Assembly (NCBI GenBank): GCA_036961445.1
Contig: JBALVO010000035.1
Span: 1 to 32,361, forward strand
Length of the DNA stretch: 32,361 nucleotides
Reading direction: 5' to 3'
DNA from: JBALVO01 sp036961445
GTDB taxonomy: Bacteria > Pseudomonadota > Gammaproteobacteria > Pseudomonadales > Halieaceae
Shown here: in pieces, positions 25,316 through 32,361 of the stretch
How positions within the stretch are numbered: the stretch's first letter is position 1
Layout of the letters: every line of letters starts with the position of its first letter
The notes under the pieces: model-generated
Seen by the model: only the letters and a program-made list of their open reading frames with translations
Told to the model about the DNA's origin: nothing
The model's database searches: none
Position numbers and translations under genes: made by a program

Positions 25316-25672
25316 TTACTTGCGAATCGGCTTGCGCGGCCCCTTACGGGTACGGGCATTGGTCTTGGTACGCTGTCCACGCAAAGGCAAACCCCGACGA
25401 TGACGCAGTCCACGGTTGCAACCCAGGTCCATCAAACGCTTGATGTTCATGGAAACTTCACGACGCAGATCACCTTCGACCATCATGTCGCTCACCTTTG
25501 TACGAAGGGAATCCATCTCCTCCCCGGACAATTCGCCAATTTTGGCGCTCTCCGAAACACCAGTGTCTGCGCAGAGGCGCCTGGCCTGACTGCGACCTAC
25601 ACCGAAAATGTATGTCAAAGAGATAACGGTATGCTTGTTATCTGGTATGTTGACGCCGGCAATACGAGCCAT
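25316..25672 (-). CDS. rpsM: 30S ribosomal protein S13
   Basis: S13 lies in the 30S head and contacts the P-site tRNA and the 50S subunit. MARIAGVNIPDNKHTVISLTYIFGVGRS, then RGLRHRRGLPLRGQRTKTNARTRKGPRKP at the C-terminus are the family signatures. The length of 118 aa equals E. coli. It is the first gene of the alpha operon; GGAGAAAG precedes the ATG. Confidence 0.98.
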   Translation of the reverse strand: MARIAGVNIPDNKHTVISLTYIFGVGRSQARRLCADTGVSESAKIGELSGEEMDSLRTKVSDMMVEGDLRREVSMNIKRLMDLGCNRGLRHRRGLPLRGQRTKTNARTRKGPRKPIRK

Positions 25673-25762
25673 GCAACTTTCTCCAATCGTTTATCGTCGC
25701 GCGGTGCTACGAGTCTTCTCAAGCCCCTGATCCAGCAAAATTTACTCAGGGGAGCGCAAAAG
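25673..25762 (-). promoter_or_regulatory. Alpha operon leader, possible S4-binding structure
   Basis: The leader of about 90 bases from the promoter at 25770 to rpsM contains a 7-bp stem, CCCCTGA (minus 25752-25746) with TCAGGGG (25730-25724), enclosing a 15-base loop. In E. coli S4 represses this operon by binding a pseudoknot over the rpsM start. Size and position fit, but I did not establish a pseudoknot by pairing. Confidence 0.35.
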
Positions 25763-25769
25763 GCGCAGC

Positions 25770-25798
25770 ATTCTAGCGATATCGTTACTAAAAATCAA
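25770..25798 (-). promoter_or_regulatory. Sigma70 promoter of the alpha operon
   Basis: On the minus strand, TTGATT (25798-25793) and TAGAAT (25775-25770) are exactly 17 bases apart, between rpmJ and rpsM. A separate promoter here is known for the E. coli alpha operon. Confidence 0.65.
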
Positions 25799-25813
25799 CT
25801 ACAACGAAGGGCT

Positions 25814-25930
25814 TTAGCCCTGGCGCTGCTTGTGGCGAGGATCTGTATTGCAGATCACGCGCACAACTCCATTGCGGCGAACTACTTTGCAGTTCCTGCA
25901 AATCCTCTTTACTGATGCACGTACTTTCAT
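25814..25930 (-). CDS. rpmJ: 50S ribosomal protein L36
   Basis: A 38-residue protein from an ATG at 25930 to TAA at 25814, found by my own translation. It begins MKVRASVKRICRNCKVVRR and ends in DPRHKQRQG. The zinc site residues are Cys11, Cys14, Cys27 and His33, so this is the zinc-binding (C+) form. It lies between secY and rpsM, its usual place at the end of the spc operon. Confidence 0.97.
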   Translation of the reverse strand: MKVRASVKRICRNCKVVRRNGVVRVICNTDPRHKQRQG

Positions 25931-25992
25931 AACATCTACTCCGTACTACGTTAACCCTGGCGGAACATTGCAGGTTCTGACTAATCTACCGA

Positions 25993-27321
25993 CTAGCGAG
26001 CCTTACCCGCTCCACCATAACTCTTCAAATTGGCCTTCTTCATCACCGAGTCATACTGGTGTGACATCAGGTGGCTCTGCACCTGGGCCATAAAATCCAT
26101 TACCACCACAACCACGATCAACAGCGAGGTGCCACCCAGGTAAAAGGGTACGTTCCACATTACGACCAGGAACTGCGGCATTAAACAGACCAGCGCGATA
26201 TACGCCGAGCCAAACACCGTAAGCCTGGTTAGCACGCCATCAATATAGTTGGCAGTCTGCTGACCCGGACGAATTCCAGGTACAAAGGCACCGGAACGCT
26301 TCAGGTTGTCCGCAACTTCCACCGGGTTAAACATCAACGCCGTGTAAAAGAAGCAGAAAAATACGACAAACACCGTGAACAACAATATGTTCAGCGGCTG
26401 ACCTGGCCCAATGGCAACGGCCAGATCCTGCAGCCAATCGGCTGAACCGCTAGAGCCGAACCACTGCGCTATCGACGCCGGGAACAGCAAAATACTACTG
26501 GCGAAAATCGCGGGAATAACGCCAGCCATATTCACCTTCAGGGGCAGATGCGAACTCTGCGCCTGGTACATCTTACGACCCTGCTGACGCTTGGCGTAGT
26601 TCACCGTGATCCGACGCTGGCCGCGTTCTATGAACACGATCATGTAGATCACTGCAATTGCCAGAGCCAGGATAAACAGCAGAATAAGTATATTCAGCTC
26701 ACCCTGCCGCGCCTGTTCCAGCGACTGCCCTATCGCCGCGGGCAAGCCTGCTACGATACCGGCGAAGATCAACAGCGATATGCCATTACCTACACCTTTT
26801 TCTGTAATCTGCTCACCGAGCCACATCATAAAGACGGCACCGGTTACCAGAGAAGTAATAGCTATCACATAAAACAGCAGTGACGTGTCATAAGACATTC
26901 CCTGGTTAGCCATGCCCACGGTCATACCCGTCGCCTGCACTATGGCTAGCACCACCGTAAGGTAGCGCGTGTACTGGCTGATCTTGCGACGACCAGACTC
27001 GCCTTCTTTTTTCATCTGTTCAAGTTGCGGGGTAACCGCCGACATCAACTGCATAATAATGGAGGCAGAGATGTAAGGCATAATACCCAGCGCCAGGATA
27101 CTCATGCGCTCCAGAGCGCCCCCGGAAAACATGTTGGCCAGCCCCAGGATAGTGCCCTGGTTCTGGTTAAACAGCGCCGACAGCTGGTTAGGGTCTATAC
27201 CTGGTACCGGAATATGCGTGCCAATCCGATAAACGATGATTGCCAGTAAAACAAAACGGAGCCGGGAAAAAAGTTCGCCAAGTCCCGCTTTGTTTACTGA
27301 GGGCAGCTGTCCTGTTGCCAT
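25993..27321 (-). CDS. secY: Protein translocase subunit SecY
   Basis: SecY is the channel of the SecYEG translocon in the inner membrane. The 442-aa sequence has ten hydrophobic segments. Recognisable stretches are YRIGTHIPVPGID after segment 1, FSGGALERMSILALGIMPYISASIIMQL in the plug/segment 2 region, the ITEKGVGNGISLLIFAGI segment, RRITVNYAKRQQGRKMY in cytoplasmic loop C4 and the SGAFVPGIRPGQQTANYID loop C5 with its ribosome/SecA-contacting Arg. It directly abuts rplO (TAAATG) and is followed by rpmJ. Confidence 0.98.
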   Translation of the reverse strand: MATGQLPSVNKAGLGELFSRLRFVLLAIIVYRIGTHIPVPGIDPNQLSALFNQNQGTILGLANMFSGGALERMSILALGIMPYISASIIMQLMSAVTPQLEQMKKEGESGRRKISQYTRYLTVVLAIVQATGMTVGMANQGMSYDTSLLFYVIAITSLVTGAVFMMWLGEQITEKGVGNGISLLIFAGIVAGLPAAIGQSLEQARQGELNILILLFILALAIAVIYMIVFIERGQRRITVNYAKRQQGRKMYQAQSSHLPLKVNMAGVIPAIFASSILLFPASIAQWFGSSGSADWLQDLAVAIGPGQPLNILLFTVFVVFFCFFYTALMFNPVEVADNLKRSGAFVPGIRPGQQTANYIDGVLTRLTVFGSAYIALVCLMPQFLVVMWNVPFYLGGTSLLIVVVVVMDFMAQVQSHLMSHQYDSVMKKANLKSYGGAGKAR

Positions 27322-27768
27322 TTATTCCTCTACTTTCCCGCCGGCTTTTTCAATAGCTTCCCGGGCACCTTTGGTGACCGCTAGGCCTTTGACTGTAATA
27401 GCCCTGCTCAATTCACCTGACAGAAACACTCGAGCGCGCACGACATTGTCACGCACCAGATCAGCGCTTATCAGGGCTGACAGGTCAGCCACATCACCGT
27501 CAATCGCGTTCAACTCACTCAGGCGAACCTGGGCGGTTGTGCGGGCAATACGTGACGTAAAACCATACTTGGGAAGACGTTTCTGCAAAGGCATCTGACC
27601 ACCTTCGAAGCCAGGCCTGATGCCGCCACCGGAACGCGCTTTTTGTCCCTTGTGACCACGGCCAGCGGTCTTACCATCGCCACTACCAATACCACGTCCA
27701 ACGCGCTTGGCGTCTTTCTTGGCGCCCGGCGCAGGGCTCAGGCTATTCAGTCGCATTACTTCTGACAT
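27322..27768 (-). CDS. rplO: 50S ribosomal protein L15
   Basis: L15 is a 23S rRNA-binding protein. RLNSLSPAPGAKKDAKRVGRGIGSG and the glycine/lysine-rich KTAGRGHKGQKARSGGG segment are diagnostic. It has 148 aa from the ATG at 27768, chosen because GAGGAG at the rpmD end is placed well for it. The ATG at 27756 (MRLNSLSP) matches the E. coli N-terminus and is an alternative. The stop abuts the secY start. Confidence 0.97.
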   Translation of the reverse strand: MSEVMRLNSLSPAPGAKKDAKRVGRGIGSGDGKTAGRGHKGQKARSGGGIRPGFEGGQMPLQKRLPKYGFTSRIARTTAQVRLSELNAIDGDVADLSALISADLVRDNVVRARVFLSGELSRAITVKGLAVTKGAREAIEKAGGKVEE

Positions 27769-27771
27769 GAT

Positions 27772-27954
27772 TTACTCCTCAACCCTTACCATGTAGTGCA
27801 CTTGGTTGATCATGCCACGAACCGAAGGAGTATCCTCCACCTCGACAGTGTGACCAATTCGACGCAGGCCCAAACCAGCAACACACGCCCTGTGATTTTT
27901 CAGGCGACCGTGGACACTTTTGACCTGGGTAACCTTTATAGATGCTTTAGCCAT
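27772..27954 (-). CDS. rpmD: 50S ribosomal protein L30
   Basis: A 60-aa protein from the ATG at 27954. ASIKVTQVKSVHGRLKNHRACVAGLGLRRIGHTVE is the L30 core. The frame can be extended five codons to a TTG, but the family starts at MAKASIKV. It lies between rpsE and rplO in the spc operon. Confidence 0.97.
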   Translation of the reverse strand: MAKASIKVTQVKSVHGRLKNHRACVAGLGLRRIGHTVEVEDTPSVRGMINQVHYMVRVEE

Positions 27955-27972
27955 GACTAGCCGACCCAATAA

Positions 27973-28485
27973 TTAGTTCAGAATTTCTTCAACAGTTTTG
28001 CCGCGCTTTGCAGCAACATTTTCCGGTGTAGCCATGTCGCGCAAGCCGTTAAAGGTCGCGCGCACTACGTTTGCCGGATTGGTTGAACCGTAACACTTGG
28101 CCAGTACGTTATGCACACCGGCAATCTCTAGTACAGCTCGCATCGCACCACCGGCAATAACGCCAGTACCTTCTGAAGCAGGCTGCATGTAAACCTTGGA
28201 GGCGCCATGAGCGGCTTTAATTGGGTACTGAATCGTACCGTTGCTCAGCTCTACCTGGATCATATTGCGGCGCGCAGCTTCCATAGCTTTTTGGATGGCA
28301 ACAGGCACTTCGCGTGCCTTGCCACGGCCAAAGCCGACTTTACCTTTGCCATCACCGACAACTGTCAGAGCGGTGAAGCCAAATATACGGCCACCCTTTA
28401 CTACTTTAGCGACACGGTTAACCTGAACCAGCTTCTCCTGGAGGTCACCATCTTGCTGCTGCTTTTTCTGATCATTAAAAGCCAT
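27973..28485 (-). CDS. rpsE: 30S ribosomal protein S5
   Basis: S5 helps decoding fidelity and lies near the mRNA entry. The dsRNA-binding-like N-terminal domain shows VNRVAKVVKGGRIFGFTALTVVGDGKGKVGFGRGKAREVP (22-61); the second domain has GTGVIAGGAMRAVLEIAGVHNVLAK. The length of 170 aa is near E. coli (167). It follows rplR by 9 bases. Confidence 0.98.
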   Translation of the reverse strand: MAFNDQKKQQQDGDLQEKLVQVNRVAKVVKGGRIFGFTALTVVGDGKGKVGFGRGKAREVPVAIQKAMEAARRNMIQVELSNGTIQYPIKAAHGASKVYMQPASEGTGVIAGGAMRAVLEIAGVHNVLAKCYGSTNPANVVRATFNGLRDMATPENVAAKRGKTVEEILN

Positions 28486-28494
28486 ATCTCTACC

Positions 28495-28845
28495 CTAGAA
28501 GTCCAGTCCAGTTTCACGAGCCGCATCGGCCAGAGCCTTAACACGTCCGTGGTACTTGTATCCACCGCGATCGAAAGCGACTTTCTCTATACCCGCTTGC
28601 TTCGCTCGCTCAGCAACCAGCTTACCAACCGCTGCCGCAGCATCGATATTGCCAGTCTTGCCGCTGCGCAGGTCAGTCTCCAGAGTAGAAGCACTGGCCA
28701 GTACCGTATCACCAGCAGGTGCTATCACCTGGGCATAAATATGCCGAGGAGTACGGTGCACACTCAGGCGATTAACGCCCTGATCACGCATACGGGCACG
28801 GGCCCGACGGGCGCGACGCAACCTTGAATCATTCTTTGCACTCAT
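28495..28845 (-). CDS. rplR: 50S ribosomal protein L18
   Basis: L18 binds 5S rRNA in the central protuberance. The basic N-terminus RLRRARRARARMRDQGVNRLSVHRTPRHIYAQ and the C-terminal FDRGGYKYHGRVKALADAARETGLDF are family signatures. The length of 116 aa is standard. It starts 10 bases after rplF. Confidence 0.98.
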   Translation of the reverse strand: MSAKNDSRLRRARRARARMRDQGVNRLSVHRTPRHIYAQVIAPAGDTVLASASTLETDLRSGKTGNIDAAAAVGKLVAERAKQAGIEKVAFDRGGYKYHGRVKALADAARETGLDF

Positions 28846-28855
28846 CTCAACTTAC

Positions 28856-29383
28856 CTACTTTTTCTTGGCTTCTTTACGACGAACATGCTCGTCAGCGTA
28901 ACGAATACCCTTACCCTTGTATGGCTCCGGCGGACGGAAGCTGCGAATTTCAGCTGCTGCCTGGCCGACTGCCTGCTTGTCGATACCTTTGACCACCACC
29001 TCAGTCTGGCTGGGGCTCTCGGCAGTAACACCGGCGGGCAACTGGTAGTCCACCGGGTGCGAAAGACCCACGGTCAGATTGACGGATTTTGCAGAAGCCT
29101 TGGCACGATAACCTACACCGTTGAGTACCAGCTTCTTCTCCCAGCCTTCGCTGACGCCCTTGACCATATTGTTCACCAACGCACGAGTAGTACCGGCCAT
29201 AGCCTTTAACTTATCGTTGTCGTAAGCAATGGTCAGAACGTTGTCATCCTGGCTAACCTGAATACCTTCAACCAATGAAAGTTCCAGCGTACCTTTGCCA
29301 CCCTTTACGGACACGGCGTTGCCGTTAAGCTTCACCTCGACACCGCTGGGCAGTTGTACCGGATTATTTGCGACTCTAGACAT
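28856..29383 (-). CDS. rplF: 50S ribosomal protein L6
   Basis: L6 lies near the GTPase-associated region. The first half has MSRVANNPVQLPSGVEVKL and TRALVNNMVKGVSEGW; the second has the conserved RPPEPYKGKGIRYADE loop, with KEAKKK at the end. The length of 175 aa matches E. coli (177). It lies between rpsH and rplR. Confidence 0.98.
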   Translation of the reverse strand: MSRVANNPVQLPSGVEVKLNGNAVSVKGGKGTLELSLVEGIQVSQDDNVLTIAYDNDKLKAMAGTTRALVNNMVKGVSEGWEKKLVLNGVGYRAKASAKSVNLTVGLSHPVDYQLPAGVTAESPSQTEVVVKGIDKQAVGQAAAEIRSFRPPEPYKGKGIRYADEHVRRKEAKKK

Positions 29384-29411
29384 TTTGGAATGCTCTTTAA
29401 ATCAAATTCAA

Positions 29412-29807
29412 TTAGAAAACAGTGCAGAGCACTTCGCCGCCAACTCCGGCAGCGCGAGCAGCACGATCAGTCATCACACCCTGGGATGTGGATATTATCG
29501 CCACCCCAAGACCTTCACGCACTGACGGAAGGTCACCCTTACCCGTGTACTTGCGCAAACCCGGACGGCTGATGCGATCGATTTCGGCAATAACCGGCTT
29601 GCCCTCATAATACTTAAGACCAATGGCCAAGCGCGGCTTACCGTCTTCAGTAGAAGCGGTAAAGTCACTGATGTAACCTTCGTCCTTCAATACCTGGGCA
29701 ACAGCGGCCTTAATCTTAGAGCCGGGCATTTCTACGCCGGTCTTACCTGCCATTTGTCCGTTGCGAATACGTGTCAGCATATCTGACATCGGATCTTGCA
29801 TACTCAT
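29412..29807 (-). CDS. rpsH: 30S ribosomal protein S8
   Basis: S8 binds the central domain of 16S rRNA and, in E. coli, represses the spc operon by binding near the rplE start. MSMQDPMSDMLTRIRNGQ is the family start, so I keep the first ATG at 29807, which has GGAGAG upstream. GLGVAIISTSQGVMTDRAARAAGVGGEVLCTVF is the conserved C-terminus. The length is 131 aa. Confidence 0.98.
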   Translation of the reverse strand: MSMQDPMSDMLTRIRNGQMAGKTGVEMPGSKIKAAVAQVLKDEGYISDFTASTEDGKPRLAIGLKYYEGKPVIAEIDRISRPGLRKYTGKGDLPSVREGLGVAIISTSQGVMTDRAARAAGVGGEVLCTVF

Positions 29808-29838
29808 ATCATTTACTCTCCGTAAACTATCTGGTCCG

Positions 29839-30144
29839 TTACCAGCTAGCTTTTACCAGACCAGGTACATCACCGCGCATAGCTGCTTCACGCAACTTGT
29901 TACGACAAAGGCCAAACTTACGATATACACCGTGAGGGCGACCAGTTATCTGACAACGACGACGCTGCCTAACTGGACTCGCATCACGAGGCAGCTTTTG
30001 CCAGGCAACTTGTGCGACCCATCTTTCTTCATCAGACACATTGACATCGGTCAGGATTGCCTTCAGGGCGGCACGCTTCGCTGCGTACTTAGCTACCTGT
30101 TGTGTGCGCTTCTTCTCGCGCGCAATCATAGATTTTTTAGCCAT
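29839..30144 (-). CDS. rpsN: 30S ribosomal protein S14
   Basis: S14 lies in the 30S head. MAKKSMIAREKKR at the start and the C-terminal RRRCQITGRPHGVYRKFGLCRNKLREAAMRGDVPGLVKASW are diagnostic. At 101 aa, without the CxxC pairs, it is the long zinc-free form used by most Proteobacteria. Confidence 0.98.
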   Translation of the reverse strand: MAKKSMIAREKKRTQQVAKYAAKRAALKAILTDVNVSDEERWVAQVAWQKLPRDASPVRQRRRCQITGRPHGVYRKFGLCRNKLREAAMRGDVPGLVKASW

Positions 30145-30156
30145 TAATAAAGCCTC

Positions 30157-30696
30157 TTAAGCTTTCAAGGGGAAGTTGAAAGCACGCAGCAACGCGCGGC
30201 CTTCATCATCCGTTTTAGCGGAAGTAGTAATAACGATATCCATACCGCGCAATGCATCCACTTTATCGTATTCGATCTCGGGGAAAATAATCTGCTCGGT
30301 TACACCCATCGCGAAATTACCGCGACCGTCGAAAGACTTGGGGCTAATACCACGGAAGTCACGGATACGCGGTATCGCTATGCTAATCAGGCGCTCCAGA
30401 AACTCGTACATGCGATCAGAGCGCAAAGTCACTTTGCATCCGATGGGCCAACCATCACGCACTTTAAAGCCGGCGATAGATTTACGAGCCTTGGTTACCA
30501 CCACTTTTTGGCCCGAGATTTTTTCCATGTCTGCGACGGCGTGCTCCAGCACCTTTTTATCACCCAGGGCTTCACCCACACCCATGTTCAGGGTGATCTT
30601 GGTGATGCGGGGAACTTCCATCACATTTCCCAAACCCAGCTCTTCTTTCAGCTGAGGAGCTAATTCGCTCTTAAATTTGTCTTTCAATGTTGCCAT
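30157..30696 (-). CDS. rplE: 50S ribosomal protein L5
   Basis: L5 binds 5S rRNA and contacts the P-site tRNA. VPRITKITLNMGVGEALGDKK and the C-terminal FPEIEYDKVDALRGMDIVITTSAKTDDEGRALL are signatures; GNFAMGVTEQ is also conserved. The length of 179 aa equals E. coli. The rplX-rplE junction (30697-30732) is where S8 binds in E. coli; I did not resolve a matching structure here. Confidence 0.98.
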   Translation of the reverse strand: MATLKDKFKSELAPQLKEELGLGNVMEVPRITKITLNMGVGEALGDKKVLEHAVADMEKISGQKVVVTKARKSIAGFKVRDGWPIGCKVTLRSDRMYEFLERLISIAIPRIRDFRGISPKSFDGRGNFAMGVTEQIIFPEIEYDKVDALRGMDIVITTSAKTDDEGRALLRAFNFPLKA

Positions 30697-30732
30697 GTCT
30701 TTTACCTATTAACCCGGTCAGCCACCAAGGGC

Positions 30733-31047
30733 TTAAGAGTCGATAACCTCGCCACTGGATTTGAAGATACGCACCTTGCTATCTCCGTCCACTTTAAAAC
30801 CCACTCGATCAGCCTTGCTACTGCTGGGGTTGAAGATCGCCACATTAGAAACCTGAATAGGCGCTTCATTTTCAACAATACCGCCAGCCACACCCGCTTG
30901 CGGGTTCGGCTTGGTGTGCTTCTTCACCATATTGATGCCAGAAACAATAAGCTTATTGTTGTCCAACACTCTGCGAACCTTGCCGCGCTTACCCTTGTCC
31001 TTGCCGGCCAGGATAATCACTTCGTCATCGCTTTTGATCTTCAACAT
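30733..31047 (-). CDS. rplX: 50S ribosomal protein L24
   Basis: L24 starts 50S assembly near the exit tunnel. The KOW motif is at residues 4-30 (IKSDDEVIILAGKDKGKRGKVRRV), followed by INMVKKHTKPNPQ and GGIVENEAPIQVSNVAIFNP. The length of 104 aa equals E. coli. It follows rplN by 26 bases. Confidence 0.98.
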   Translation of the reverse strand: MLKIKSDDEVIILAGKDKGKRGKVRRVLDNNKLIVSGINMVKKHTKPNPQAGVAGGIVENEAPIQVSNVAIFNPSSSKADRVGFKVDGDSKVRIFKSSGEVIDS

Positions 31048-31073
31048 TTTCTTTCCTCTCCCCGCTCGCCGGA

Positions 31074-31442
31074 CTAGATAACTTCAGGTGCCAGAGAAAC
31101 AATCTTCATGAACTTCTCGCCGCGCAGCTCTCGGGTTACCGGGCCGAAAATACGAGTGCCTATAGGGGCGTTCTGTGCATTGAGCAAAACGGCCGCATTA
31201 TCATCGAACTTGATCAGGGATCCGTCTGGACGACGCACGCCTTTTCGCGTACGAACTACAACGGCAGTCATAACCTGACCTTTCTTAACCTTACCGCGTG
31301 GAATCGCTTCCTTGACAGTTACCTTTATAAGGTCGCCAACTCGCGCGTACCGACGCTTGGATCCGCCCAACACCTTGATGCACATCACACGACGGGCACC
31401 ACTGTTATCGGCGACTTCCAAATACGACTGTGTCTGAATCAT
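31074..31442 (-). CDS. rplN: 50S ribosomal protein L14
   Basis: L14 lies at the subunit interface (bridge B8). MIQTQSYLEVADNSGARRVMCIKVLGGS and the central KVKKGQVMTAVVVRTRKGVRRPDGS, then GTRIFGPVTRELR are diagnostic. The length of 122 aa is near E. coli (123). It is the first gene of the spc operon; a 55-base gap separates it from rpsQ, but I see no convincing promoter there. Confidence 0.98.
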   Translation of the reverse strand: MIQTQSYLEVADNSGARRVMCIKVLGGSKRRYARVGDLIKVTVKEAIPRGKVKKGQVMTAVVVRTRKGVRRPDGSLIKFDDNAAVLLNAQNAPIGTRIFGPVTRELRGEKFMKIVSLAPEVI

Positions 31443-31497
31443 CTTCTACTCCAAACTGCGACCGCGGCCGCTAATTCTGCGCTACAACAACCAGGCT

Positions 31498-31764
31498 TTA
31501 GACCGGGATGGCGCTCTCAACTACTTCCAACAATTTCCATGTCTTGCTCTTGGAAATTGGACGCGACTCCGCAACAGTGACGGTATCGCCGATGCCACAC
31601 TGGTTACTTTCATCGTGGGCATGAATCTTGGATGAACGAGTTATATATTTGCCATACACCGGGTGCTTTACCCTGCGCTCGACCAATACAGTAATAGTCT
31701 TGTCCATCTTGTTGCTGACAACCTTTCCAGTTACCAGACGTGTACGTTTCTCTGCAGCTGACAT
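31498..31764 (-). CDS. rpsQ: 30S ribosomal protein S17
   Basis: S17 is a primary 16S rRNA-binding OB-fold protein. TRLVTGKVVSNKMDKTITVLVERRVKHPVYGKYITRSSKIHAHDESN and GIGDTVTVAESRPISKSKTWKL cover the family. The length of 88 aa is near E. coli (84). It is the last gene of the S10 operon, two bases after rpmC. Confidence 0.98.
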   Translation of the reverse strand: MSAAEKRTRLVTGKVVSNKMDKTITVLVERRVKHPVYGKYITRSSKIHAHDESNQCGIGDTVTVAESRPISKSKTWKLLEVVESAIPV

Positions 31765-31766
31765 TA

Positions 31767-31958
31767 TTAATTACCTGCCTTTTCATTGAGCAAAGTCTTT
31801 ACGCGTGCGATGTCACGCTGATTCTGCTGTAACAAATGGGTTTGTCCCAGCTGACCAGTAGACTTCTGCATACGCAGCTTGAACTGCTCTTCGCGCAGAG
31901 TGAGCAGCTGCTTGTTCAGGTCCTCAGGGGACTTTTCACGCATTTCGCTAGCTTTCAT
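31767..31958 (-). CDS. rpmC: 50S ribosomal protein L29
   Basis: L29 lies by the exit tunnel and contacts signal recognition particle and trigger factor in other bacteria. It is a helical hairpin of 63 aa: MKASEMREKSPEDLNKQLLTL, then LREEQFKLRMQKSTGQL and RVKTLLNEK. The ATG at 31958 overlaps the rplP TGA by one base (TGATG), so the two are translationally coupled; the GTG one codon earlier is less likely. Confidence 0.97.
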   Translation of the reverse strand: MKASEMREKSPEDLNKQLLTLREEQFKLRMQKSTGQLGQTHLLQQNQRDIARVKTLLNEKAGN

Positions 31959-32361
31959 CACATCACCGACCGTTTTACAAATGTTGTGGCAATTGGAATC
32001 TTGGCAGAAGCCAGCGCAAATGCTTCGCGCGCCAACTCTTCGGAAACACCTTGTACTTCGTACAGTACTTTGCCGGGCTGAACCTGGGCTACCCAGTATT
32101 CAACGTTACCCTTACCTTTACCCTGTCGAACTTCCAATGGCTTGCCAGTAATCGGCTTGTCAGGGAAGACACGAATCCAGATTTTTCCGCCACGCTTGAT
32201 GTGACGAGTCATGGCACGTCTAGCCGCCTCAATCTGGCGCGCTGTGATGCGGCCACGACCGGTGGCTTTCAAGCCATATTCGCCAAAGCTAACCTTGCTG
32301 CCACGAAGTGCCAGACCGCGGTTGCGCCCCTTCATCATCTTGCGAAATTTTGTACGCTTTG
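31958..32361 (-). CDS. rplP: 50S ribosomal protein L16, N-terminus cut by the window edge
   Basis: L16 organises the A-site tRNA region of the large subunit. Reading from the right edge gives KRTKFRKMMKGRNRG, so the protein continues past internal Met codons to the edge and lacks only about four residues of the usual MLQP start. The ATG at 32338 is therefore internal. GSKVSFGEYGLKATGRGRITARQIEAARRAMTRHIKRGGKIWIRVFPDKP is the conserved core. It overlaps rpmC by one base. Confidence 0.97.
   Translation of the reverse strand, partial: KRTKFRKMMKGRNRGLALRGSKVSFGEYGLKATGRGRITARQIEAARRAMTRHIKRGGKIWIRVFPDKPITGKPLEVRQGKGKGNVEYWVAQVQPGKVLYEVQGVSEELAREAFALASAKIPIATTFVKRSVM

Noticed and set aside
31443..31497. 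spc operon promoter in the rpsQ-rplN gap
   Set aside because: E. coli has one here, but I found no -35/-10 pair with acceptable spacing in this sequence.

Overview
The window looks like chromosome of a marine-type gammaproteobacterium. It has the canonical gammaproteobacterial S10/spc/alpha ribosomal protein order, the rplU-rpmA-obg-proB block divergent from ispB, an adjacent fabA-fabB pair, and uvrA-MFS-ssb beside the alpha operon. From memory, Pseudomonas aeruginosa has nearly the same neighbourhoods (ssb, an MFS gene and uvrA near rplQ; ispB divergent from rplU). I infer a Pseudomonadales/Cellvibrionales relative; the genus cannot be named from this sequence.

Layout. Positions 1-5300 hold a ZIP-family metal transporter cut by the left edge, a small unknown membrane protein, a divergently transcribed aldehyde dehydrogenase with a clear promoter-overlapping palindrome, then proB and obg. 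Positions 5300-7230 hold rpmA and rplU on the minus strand, with a promoter and a leader hairpin, and ispB on the plus strand. Positions 7300-12640 are sugar-phosphate and nucleotide-sugar metabolism: pgi on plus, facing manC-galU-algC on minus. Positions 12880-14630 are fabA-fabB, the anaerobic unsaturated fatty acid pathway. Positions 14630-15000 are an intergenic inverted-repeat element interrupted by a 100-N scaffold gap. Positions 15000-19540 on the minus strand hold an MFS transporter, ssb, an RmlD-like protein without the usual catalytic Tyr/Lys, moaB and moeA. uvrA is on plus at 19703-22549. From 22700 to the right edge everything is on the minus strand: the alpha operon (rpsM-rpsK-rpsD-rpoA-rplQ), the spc operon (rplN to rpmJ, including secY) and the tail of the S10 operon (rplP cut by the edge, rpmC, rpsQ).

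How the genes work together. Pgi, a PMM/PGM enzyme, GalU and a bifunctional PMI/GMP connect fructose-6-phosphate to GDP-mannose and UDP-glucose for polysaccharide and LPS precursors. MoaB and MoeA act in molybdenum cofactor synthesis. IspB makes the quinone side chain. Most of the window is well-conserved core genome and I see no new multi-gene system. The points most worth a second look are the repeat element and probable assembly artefact at the N gap, the operator-like palindrome in front of the aldehyde dehydrogenase, the terminator-like hairpin in the rplU leader, and the RmlD-like protein that has lost its YxxxK-type residues.
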